DNA of 12,039 bases from JAWXTS01 sp044433305 (GTDB taxonomy: Bacteria > Bacteroidota > Bacteroidia > Bacteroidales > Rikenellaceae). Below the pieces are notes generated by a model, which was not told the origin of the DNA, ran no database searches, and saw only the letters and a list, made by a program, of their open reading frames with translations. The stretch lies in assembly GCA_044433305.1 (NCBI GenBank), contig JAWXTS010000053.1:1-12039 (forward strand), written 5' to 3'. The translations under genes were made by a program, and so were the position numbers. This document shows positions 6,458 to 12,039 of the stretch, piece by piece (the first letter of the stretch is position 1; each line of letters begins with the position of its first letter).

Positions 6458-7537
6458 ATGATAAAATTGAAAATACTTTTGCCGCTGTTGTGTTTTTCGG
6501 CTTTTGTTTGTTGTGCTGGTAGCAGCAACAAGGCAAGCTCTGGCAGTGCGCAGGTTTCAGATAATGTGGCGAACACTCAAATGAAGCTCATAGAGCGCAT
6601 ATCGCCAGCTACTCAATATAGAGTTGGAGATACTATTAAAATTGAGGTTGCTCTTGCCACTACGGCTACTGTTGATAGCATGTTTCTATATGTGGATGAT
6701 AAGCGCGTTGGCTTGTCCGATAACAAGTATAGTGTTGTTAGTAACAGCACCATGCCGTTGGGACGCCACACTTATCGTCTAGATGCTTATAAGGATGGTG
6801 AAAAGGAGTCGCGAATGAGTAACTTCGAGCTTGTTCCCCTCGCTGCACCAAGATATTATGATTATCGTGTTGAGCAGAGCTATCCCCATAACGAGGCCCA
6901 TTATACCCAAGGGTTGATATTCGCTCACGGAACCTTGTATGAGGGCACGGGCATGAACGGTGAGTCGCTACTTGCTCAGGTTGACCTTATGAGTGGCAAA
7001 AGGGTGCGCAGTGTAGACTTGGACGATAAATATTTTGGCGAGGGCATAACGCTCCTTGGCGATAAGATGTATCAGCTTACATGGCAGTCGGGCAAGGCTT
7101 TGGTCTACAATGTGCATAACTTTAAGGTTGTAGAGCAGTTTGATTACCAAGGCGAGGGCTGGGGTATAACAACCGATGGCGAAGTCCTTTATATGAGCAA
7201 TGGCAGCAACAAGATTACTGTTCGCAATGCAGATGATTTCTCTATTATACGCACCATATCGGTCTATACCGAGCGTGGAGCGTTGAACTATCTCAATGAG
7301 CTGGAATGGATAGATGGTGAGCTGTGGGCGAATGTATATATGTCCGATTATATCGCTCGCATAGACCCAAAAACGGGGCTTGTTGTTGGTGTTGTAGATC
7401 TTGCAGGCTTGCTCCCTGCGGCTGACCGCACGCCTAGAAGTGAGGTGCTTAATGGCATTGCTTATGATAAATCTTCGGGGCGCATCTTTGTTACGGGTAA
7501 ATACTGGAGTAAGATGTTTGAGATAAGCGTCTTCTAA
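6458..7537 (+). CDS. Glutaminyl-peptide cyclotransferase, beta-propeller type, lipoprotein
   Basis: Exported protein of 359 residues in the plant/bacterial (type I) glutamine cyclotransferase family, which turns N-terminal glutamine into pyroglutamate. The signal peptide (KLKILLPLLCFSAFV) ends at Cys18/Cys19, so it is probably lipid-anchored in the periplasm or outer membrane. Residues about 45-128 look like an added Ig-like beta domain. The five-bladed propeller follows with the family hallmarks: YTQGLIF (149-155), LYEGTGMNG (160-168), YFGEGIT (192-198), YQLTW (205-209), EGWGIT (233-238), LNELEWIDG (279-287) and VLNGIAYD (330-337). The ATG at 6458 gives a clean signal peptide; the in-frame GTG at 6419 would add residues before it. 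The M20D gene begins 13 bases after the stop, so the pair is likely one transcript. It differs from the zinc-dependent animal-type cyclases reported in some oral Bacteroidales. Confidence 0.93.
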   Translation: MIKLKILLPLLCFSAFVCCAGSSNKASSGSAQVSDNVANTQMKLIERISPATQYRVGDTIKIEVALATTATVDSMFLYVDDKRVGLSDNKYSVVSNSTMPLGRHTYRLDAYKDGEKESRMSNFELVPLAAPRYYDYRVEQSYPHNEAHYTQGLIFAHGTLYEGTGMNGESLLAQVDLMSGKRVRSVDLDDKYFGEGITLLGDKMYQLTWQSGKALVYNVHNFKVVEQFDYQGEGWGITTDGEVLYMSNGSNKITVRNADDFSIIRTISVYTERGALNYLNELEWIDGELWANVYMSDYIARIDPKTGLVVGVVDLAGLLPAADRTPRSEVLNGIAYDKSSGRIFVTGKYWSKMFEISVF

Positions 7538-7550
7538 ACTTTTTAAGATT

Positions 7551-8741
7551 ATGGAAAATATTAAAGATACTATAAAGGAGTTGTCGGCGGAGTTTGAGCC
7601 TAGGGCCATAGAGATTCGCCGCCACCTACACAGCATAGCCGAGCTTTCTTTCGAGGAACATAAAACATGTGAGTATATATCGCAGAAGCTTGCAGAGGCA
7701 GGCATAGCGTTTTCTCGTGTAGCCTCTACGGGGCTTATCGCGCGCTTAGAGGGTACATTAGACTCTAGCGATGAGGTTGTTGTGCTCAGGGCGGATATAG
7801 ACGCGCTCCCTATAATCGAAACCGTAGATGTTTCGTTTGCCTCTGAGAATAAGGGTGTTATGCACGCCTGTGGACATGACATGCACGCGGCAACCTTGCT
7901 GTCGACACTTATAATGTTGAGTACTAACTTGCACCTATTCAAGGGCACGATACTAGGCTTGTTTCAGCCGGGTGAGGAGCTTTGCCCGGGGGGAGCATCG
8001 CTGGTGCTTAAAGAACATCCGTTCGAGGGTCTTAATATAAAAGGCTTTATAGGTCAGCATGTCGATGCTGCTATAAAGAGCGGTTGTGTGGGCTTGCGCG
8101 CAGGTCAGTATATGGCTTCGAGTGACGAGCTAAGAATAACGGTTAATGGTCGCGGTGGACATGCTGCATTACCACATACAACAATAGATCCGATAGTTCC
8201 TGCAGCCAAGATATTGCTTGAGGTTAAGGCCATAGCACAACAGCAGAACCTTCCAGCTCCAACTATTATTGCCATAGGTAAGGTCTCTGCCGAGGGAGCA
8301 ACAAATGTCATACCTTCAAAGACTTATATGGAGGGCACCATGCGCACTTTTAGTGAGCCGTGGCGTGCAGAAATCAAGCAGCAGATAAAGCAAATAGCCG
8401 ACAGGATAGCCTCTGAGCATGGAGCCACTGCCAATGTTGATATTGCCGATGGCTATCCGTGTGTGTATAATAACCCTCAGGTGACAGAATTTGCCAAGGG
8501 TGTTATGTGTTCTCTTTGGGGGGCAGAGAATGTCGAAGACTTGGATTTACGTATGACATCCGAGGATTTTGGTTTCTACACCGAGTATTATCCATGTTTG
8601 TTCTACCGCCTTGGTGTGCAGTACAACGACTCTCGCAGCTGTGGCGTGTCACACAATTCTAACTTCAACCCCGACGAGTCGGCCTTGAAGATTGGCATGA
8701 GCACCTTTGCAGTGCTAGCCATATCTCTGCTTAATAACTAG
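7551..8741 (+). CDS. M20D-family metallo-amidohydrolase (N-acyl-amino-acid / hippurate / IAA-amino-acid hydrolase type)
   Basis: Two-metal amidohydrolase of 396 residues, with no signal peptide and so cytosolic. It is expected to remove acyl groups from N-acyl amino acids; the natural substrate is not predictable. Metal ligands are in place: Cys107 and His109 in HACGHDMH, Glu143 in FQPGEE (with Glu142 as the catalytic base), His170 in GQH and His368 in SHNSNF. The small dimerisation domain lies between, about residues 187-300, with the conserved GRGGHAALPH (200-209). The start at 7551 is the usual family N-terminus, with two helices before RRHLHSIAELSFEE. It follows the glutaminyl cyclase after 13 bases, which suggests co-expression, but the two proteins should act in different compartments. 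Its stop (8739-8741) overlaps that of the opposing gene in a CTAG. Confidence 0.94.
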   Translation: MENIKDTIKELSAEFEPRAIEIRRHLHSIAELSFEEHKTCEYISQKLAEAGIAFSRVASTGLIARLEGTLDSSDEVVVLRADIDALPIIETVDVSFASENKGVMHACGHDMHAATLLSTLIMLSTNLHLFKGTILGLFQPGEELCPGGASLVLKEHPFEGLNIKGFIGQHVDAAIKSGCVGLRAGQYMASSDELRITVNGRGGHAALPHTTIDPIVPAAKILLEVKAIAQQQNLPAPTIIAIGKVSAEGATNVIPSKTYMEGTMRTFSEPWRAEIKQQIKQIADRIASEHGATANVDIADGYPCVYNNPQVTEFAKGVMCSLWGAENVEDLDLRMTSEDFGFYTEYYPCLFYRLGVQYNDSRSCGVSHNSNFNPDESALKIGMSTFAVLAISLLNN

Positions 8742-9766
8742 AGTTTGATTGTCAGTAGCACAGGGTTGTGGTCGCTGTTCTCAAAGCCATAATCTAATGT
8801 TTTGATAGATATTACCTCGGCCGATTTAGGTACGAGGAAGAAATCTGTAATGGCGGTTTTGTCGTTGCCGTCTGCCTTGTATGCTTTGTCCAGATAGCGC
8901 AATGACTCTACGGATAGGTCAGCCACCCAAGCGTGCGAAGTACTCATAAACGAGGGGTTGACAGATATGGGAGTGTAGTTAGGGTCTGAGGCAGCTAGAG
9001 GCGATAGGGTGTAGCTTGGCGGTATCTGGTTCCAGTCGCCACCCACAATGCTGCTGTGTGTTTTGGTCTTTAGTAATTCCTCTAATGCCGCGTTTTCTTG
9101 CCTACGAGCCGTGCCATTGTCATACGCGCTGTTGTGTGTGTTGACAATGATTATGGTGTCTTTGCCTATTTCGATTTTAGAAATCAGAGCCGCGCGTTTT
9201 AGGTTGAACATGCGCAAAGGTAGCTTGTCGCTTACGGGGTATTGTAGCCTTTGGGCTTCTAGGGGTTTGGCTTTGCTTAGAGTCAGTAGCCCAGCTTCGA
9301 CCCTGCCAAGAGGGTTGGCTATTGGTTTTGGTACAAAGAAGGTCTTGAAGTTGTAGGCAAAAGAGCTGTAATACTCTTCGAGGGCAGATGTTATAGCTTG
9401 CTTCTGGTTTATCTTATAGCTGCGCGATGCCCTTGTGTCGACCTCTTGCAGCAGCACGATGTCGGCGTCAATATCTTTTATCGTGCTGATGATTTGCTCT
9501 AGGTTATGCTCTGTTTGTTGCTTTGAGGTGCGTGTTCTTGTGCCGCCATCAAAAAAGAAATCCATGTCCTTGTCTAGCCCACAGTAGCCTATGTTCCATG
9601 CAAGGATGGTTAGGGTGCTGTCCTCGCTATGGGTGGTGAGCTTGGCAGGAGCTATGGTTTCTAGCTCTTCTATATTTGCAGGTCTAAACTCCAAGGCCAG
9701 AGAAAGCCCTAAAAATATAGCCACTAGAAATATAACCGCGAATATTATCTTAAAAAATATCTTCAT
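8738..9766 (-). CDS. Membrane-anchored endonuclease/exonuclease/phosphatase-family protein
   Basis: EEP-superfamily phosphoesterase of 342 residues with one N-terminal hydrophobic segment (about residues 5-25), so probably anchored in the inner membrane with the enzyme outside. The fold's active-site residues are all visible: Asn58 in LAWNIGY, Glu108 in LLQEVD, His211 in VNTHNS, Asp244 and Asn246 in GGDWNQ, Asp308 in ITDFF and Asp332-His333 in SDHNP. These coordinate the metal and catalyse phosphodiester or phosphomonoester cleavage. The substrate could be nucleic acid, a phospholipid head group or a sugar phosphate; an exported DNA-repair role is unlikely. The ATG at 9764-9766 sits about 46 bases downstream of a good promoter. 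The gene converges on the M20D gene with a 4-base overlap and no room for a terminator between them. Confidence 0.9.
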   Translation of the reverse strand: MKIFFKIIFAVIFLVAIFLGLSLALEFRPANIEELETIAPAKLTTHSEDSTLTILAWNIGYCGLDKDMDFFFDGGTRTRTSKQQTEHNLEQIISTIKDIDADIVLLQEVDTRASRSYKINQKQAITSALEEYYSSFAYNFKTFFVPKPIANPLGRVEAGLLTLSKAKPLEAQRLQYPVSDKLPLRMFNLKRAALISKIEIGKDTIIIVNTHNSAYDNGTARRQENAALEELLKTKTHSSIVGGDWNQIPPSYTLSPLAASDPNYTPISVNPSFMSTSHAWVADLSVESLRYLDKAYKADGNDKTAITDFFLVPKSAEVISIKTLDYGFENSDHNPVLLTIKL

Positions 9767-9818
9767 TAAGTCTTTGATAAAAAGGATTTTATGTTGTTTG
9801 CGTTACTCAAACTATATG

Positions 9819-9849
9819 CAAATTTATTAGAATTTTGCAGAATTTGCAA
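9819..9849 (-). promoter_or_regulatory. Promoter of the EEP-family gene
   Basis: On the minus strand TTG (9849-9847), 20 bases, then TAAATTTG (9826-9819): a full Bacteroidota promoter. Transcription would start near 9812, about 46 bases before the ATG. It interleaves with the plus-strand promoter at 9834-9865. Confidence 0.7.
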
Positions 9850-9865
9850 TTTAATGCTATTTTTG
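9834..9865 (+). promoter_or_regulatory. Promoter of the glucosaminidase gene
   Basis: TTTG (9834-9837), 20 bases, then TATTTTTG (9858-9865): a full Bacteroidota promoter. Transcription would start near 9871, about 20 bases before the ATG at 9892. Its -33 element lies between the -7 and -33 elements of the divergent promoter. Confidence 0.7.
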
Positions 9866-9891
9866 TAGAACACATTGATAATTTTCATAAA

Positions 9892-10848
9892 ATGAGATCA
9901 GCAAAAGCATTTATCTGTGCTCTAGTAGCCATGCTTATGAGTACCGCCTTGTGGGCGCAGACTACCCGTGAGCAGTATATTCAACAATATAAACAAATGG
10001 CTATTGATGCCCAAGAGCAGTTTGGTATTCCTGCAAGTATCAAGATGGCACAGGCTTTGCTCGAATCGGCAAATGGCAATAGCCGTCTGGCTACCATGGC
10101 CAATAACCACTTTGGTATCAAGTGCAAAAGCTACTGGCAGGGTGAGACCATATCTCATGATGATGATGCTAAGGGCGAGTGCTTCAGAAAATACTCTTCG
10201 GTCGAGGACTCATATAACGACCATTCAATATTCTTGAGCGATGGCGAGCGTTACCGCTTTTTGTTCTCGCTACCTGTTGACGATTATTCGGCATGGGCAC
10301 ACGGCCTGAAACAAGCAGGCTATGCTACAAACCCTCAGTATGCTTACCTACTTATAGACATTATCGAGGAATTTAAACTGTATGATTTGGCCAACGCAGA
10401 GGTAGAACAAGTTGAGCCTCCGCTAGGTGTTGTTGAGCAGGCCCCAGTAGTTGTTGCTACACCAGGATTTAACGTCAACGACTATGCCGTTTATAAGAAA
10501 CAACGTGGCGACCATACCGTATACATCAATAACAAGACACGTTTTGTGGTTATGTTCGAGGGTGAAACTCTTGAAAGCCTAGCTCAGAATGTTAAGATTC
10601 CAACCAAGTTGTTGCGCAGCTATAATGACTTGCAAGATGGTCAGACAATAGAGCCAAACCAAATGGTGTACGTCAAGTTCAAAAAGAATAAATCACGTAA
10701 TGGCGCGAGCTTCCACGTGGTTAGAGCAGGCGAAACCCTATATAGCATATCTCAGCTATATGGTATCCGTTATGAGAAGTTGAAAGATATAAACAAGAAA
10801 ACAGAAGACATGGAGCTGCCAGCAGGTATGCGCCTACGCTTAAAATAA
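9892..10848 (+). CDS. GH73-type N-acetylglucosaminidase with two LysM domains
   Basis: Exported peptidoglycan hydrolase of 318 residues. The signal peptide ends at ALWA before Gln23. The glucosaminidase (PF01832, FlgJ/LytG-like) domain spans about 24-165, with the likely catalytic Glu58 in AQALLESANGNSRLA and the family motif NNHFGIKC (71-78). A proline/valine-rich linker (about 170-192) leads to two LysM peptidoglycan-binding modules, about 216-263 (FEGETLESLA) and 274-317 (VRAGETLYSIS). It should cut GlcNAc linkages of the glycan strands in the periplasm during growth or turnover. The ATG at 9892 gives the signal peptide directly; a longer in-frame reading from 9835 would start inside the promoter. 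The next gene begins 19 bases after the stop, so they probably form one unit. Confidence 0.94.
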   Translation: MRSAKAFICALVAMLMSTALWAQTTREQYIQQYKQMAIDAQEQFGIPASIKMAQALLESANGNSRLATMANNHFGIKCKSYWQGETISHDDDAKGECFRKYSSVEDSYNDHSIFLSDGERYRFLFSLPVDDYSAWAHGLKQAGYATNPQYAYLLIDIIEEFKLYDLANAEVEQVEPPLGVVEQAPVVVATPGFNVNDYAVYKKQRGDHTVYINNKTRFVVMFEGETLESLAQNVKIPTKLLRSYNDLQDGQTIEPNQMVYVKFKKNKSRNGASFHVVRAGETLYSISQLYGIRYEKLKDINKKTEDMELPAGMRLRLK

Positions 10849-10867
10849 TAACCAGTAATAAATAAAT

Positions 10868-11563
10868 ATGGAAGAAGGTCCCAGTCTAAGAGACAAAATT
10901 GTAGACAAACTGAAACAAAAAGCCACGCTAAAGCAGCGTGTTAGCGACAACACTCAAACAGTATTTAGAAACCTCAAATCGGTATTGCATGAGCTTGCTG
11001 CCGAGCTGGACGAGACACTCGAAGAGATGAATAATCTCGACGACACTATCAAGGTTGAGTACCGCGATAGGGGTCATTTCGAGGCTCAGTTTCAGGTTGC
11101 CGAAGATATATTAATCTTCAATATGCAGTCTGATGTCTTTGAGTTTGAGCGTAATCATCCCTTGTGGCAAAACCCTTATGTTGTAGCCAATGGCGATAAC
11201 TCTTATTGTGGTGTTATCAACATTTATAACTTCCTTGCCGACTCGTTTAAGTATAACCGTAACTCAGATGAGGGTTATCTTATAGCTCGCATATTTGTCA
11301 ATAGCGATATGCAGTATTTTGTCGAGGGCAAGAATCAAAAGGGAGTCACTTGTGATAAGTTTGGTACTGCAGAAATAGATAAAAAGGCATTGTTGGGTAT
11401 CGCTGAGACAGCCGTTGACTATGCTCTGACCTTTGATTTGCTGGTTCCTAACTATGAATCTGTTAAGCTGGTTAATGTACAGCAGTTTAATACCAAGGTG
11501 GACAACTCTCGTACCAAGACTGGTAAGCGACTTGGCTATGTATTTAGCACAGACGACATCTAG
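10868..11563 (+). CDS. Conserved-looking protein of unknown function
   Basis: Protein of 231 residues that I cannot assign to a named family. Residues about 8-60 are charged and helical with heptad-like spacing (LKQKATLKQRV, LKSVLHELAAELDETLEEM), so an N-terminal coiled coil is likely. A mixed alpha/beta region follows, with aromatic-rich stretches (IFNMQSDVFEFERNHPLW, CGVINIYNFLADSFKYN and GYLIARIF). No signal peptide, membrane segment or metal motif is visible, so it is probably cytosolic. It looks like one of the conserved hypothetical proteins of Bacteroidales, but that is only an impression. Its only context clue is the 19-base gap behind the LysM glucosaminidase, which suggests co-transcription and perhaps a cell-envelope link. 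The transcript ends at the hairpin at 11612-11653. Confidence 0.85.
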   Translation: MEEGPSLRDKIVDKLKQKATLKQRVSDNTQTVFRNLKSVLHELAAELDETLEEMNNLDDTIKVEYRDRGHFEAQFQVAEDILIFNMQSDVFEFERNHPLWQNPYVVANGDNSYCGVINIYNFLADSFKYNRNSDEGYLIARIFVNSDMQYFVEGKNQKGVTCDKFGTAEIDKKALLGIAETAVDYALTFDLLVPNYESVKLVNVQQFNTKVDNSRTKTGKRLGYVFSTDDI

Positions 11564-11608
11564 ATAGGCGAGTAGGGGGGGGAGTCATTTCTTCGCCATC
11601 CTTAGTTG

Positions 11609-11653
11609 AAAAAAGGGAATAACTAACAAGTAACATTGTCGGTTATTCCCTTT
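11609..11653. terminator. Bidirectional intrinsic terminator between convergent genes
   Basis: AAAGGGAATAAC (11612-11623) pairs perfectly with GTTATTCCCTTT (11642-11653). The stem can continue with ACAA (11626-11629) and TTGT (11636-11639) around a 6-base loop. A6 at 11609-11614 gives a good U run on the minus strand. The plus side has a weaker tail (TTTGTCTTTTATAG), so it serves the minus-strand pseudouridine synthase best. Confidence 0.88.
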
Positions 11654-11670
11654 GTCTTTTATAGTGCCAT

Positions 11671-12039
11671 TTATAATACTGACTCGAAGAGTTGCGGTAT
11701 GCGTGTCGAGAAGTTCATCTGCTCACCCGTTGTAGGGTGGGTGATGTTTAGCACATAGGCATGAAGGCAGACGCGTGCTGAGGCGTTCTTGCTCGATGCA
11801 CCATATTTCTTGTCTCCCATTATCGGAGTGCGCATATATTCCATGTGGGCGCGAATCTGGTTTTTCTTTCCTGTCTCTAGCTCCAGTTCTACAAGTGAGT
11901 AGTCGAGCGAGCTGCGAACAACACGGTAGTTGGTGATAGCCTCTTCGCCCTTGTTCTCATCGTCGCGTGGCACATACATCTTGAGTGCTGCGTTTTCGGT
12001 TAGCAGTGTGTGTATAGAGCCTTGCTTCTGTGTTGAACT
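11671..12039 (-). CDS. RluA-family pseudouridine synthase (5' truncated by window edge)
   Basis: C-terminal 122 residues of an RluA-type enzyme that isomerises uridine to pseudouridine in rRNA or tRNA. The frame stays open through base 12039, so the apparent internal Met at 11979 is not the start. The family C-terminal hallmarks are present: EAITNYRVV, LVELELETGKKNQIRAHM, PIMGDKKYG, RVCLHAYVL and THPTTGEQMNF. The catalytic HRLD-type aspartate region and any S4 domain would lie beyond the right edge and cannot be checked. Which of RluA, RluC or RluD it corresponds to, and so the target position, cannot be decided. It ends at the shared hairpin at 11609-11653. Confidence 0.9.
   Translation of the reverse strand, partial: SSTQKQGSIHTLLTENAALKMYVPRDDENKGEEAITNYRVVRSSLDYSLVELELETGKKNQIRAHMEYMRTPIMGDKKYGASSKNASARVCLHAYVLNITHPTTGEQMNFSTRIPQLFESVL

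Noticed and set aside
6340..6522. A 60-residue cysteine-rich reading frame in the leader of the cyclase gene.
   Set aside because: It overlaps the first 65 bases of the cyclase in another frame, has no promoter-spaced start evidence, and its composition follows from the G/T-rich leader.
6968..7948. A 326-residue open frame on the minus strand.
   Set aside because: It is antisense to two well-supported genes (glutaminyl cyclase and M20D amidohydrolase) and has no recognisable domain; it is a shadow of their codon use.
1..12039. Frequent CTAG tetranucleotides, noted because CTAG is rare in enterobacteria.
   Set aside because: I counted about 45-50 by eye, close to the random expectation of about 47 for this length, so CTAG is simply not avoided here.

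Overview
The window looks like ordinary core chromosome of a Gram-negative Bacteroidota member, most likely Bacteroidales. The strongest sign is the promoters. Several intergenic regions carry the Bacteroidota -7 element TAnnTTTG, in the best cases 20-21 bases after a TTG/TTTG -33 element. Start codons are preceded by A/T-rich leaders without a Shine-Dalgarno sequence. Lipoprotein-like signal peptides, a lone PL38/PL5-like polyuronate lyase and a beta-propeller glutaminyl cyclase fit the same group. I see no phage, IS, CRISPR, tRNA or rRNA.

Layout: (1) 1-2780, plus strand: the C-terminal part of a Uup-type ABC-F ATPase (cut by the left edge), then a threonine aldolase (ltaE-like) with its own promoter, then a PhnA/YjdM zinc-ribbon protein. 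A 14-bp perfect hairpin closes this block. (2) 2839-6176, minus strand: seryl-tRNA synthetase, a secreted or lipid-anchored alginate-lyase-family protein and an IDI/YfcD-like Nudix hydrolase. Each is followed by its own hairpin terminator, so they look like separate transcription units although they point the same way. (3) 6177-6457: a divergent control region with the serS promoter and a perfect inverted repeat on the left, and a TAAATTTG box followed by a G/T-rich leader on the right. (4) 6458-8741, plus strand: a glutaminyl-peptide cyclotransferase lipoprotein and an M20D amidohydrolase, 13 bases apart. (5) 8738-9766, minus strand: a membrane-anchored endonuclease/exonuclease/phosphatase-family protein whose stop codon shares a CTAG palindrome with the M20D stop. 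(6) 9767-9891: two interleaved divergent promoters. (7) 9892-11563, plus strand: a GH73 glucosaminidase with two LysM domains and an uncharacterised protein 19 bases downstream. (8) 11671-12039, minus strand: the C-terminal part of an RluA-family pseudouridine synthase, cut by the right edge, facing the previous unit across a bidirectional hairpin.

Most genes are housekeeping (translation, RNA modification, cell wall, nucleotide and amino-acid metabolism). I found no convincing new multi-gene system. The points most worth a second look are the isolated lyase with codon use unlike the ABC-F gene, the interleaved promoters at 9819-9865, the inverted repeat over the serS promoter, the G/T-rich leader, and the glucosaminidase-linked unknown protein.
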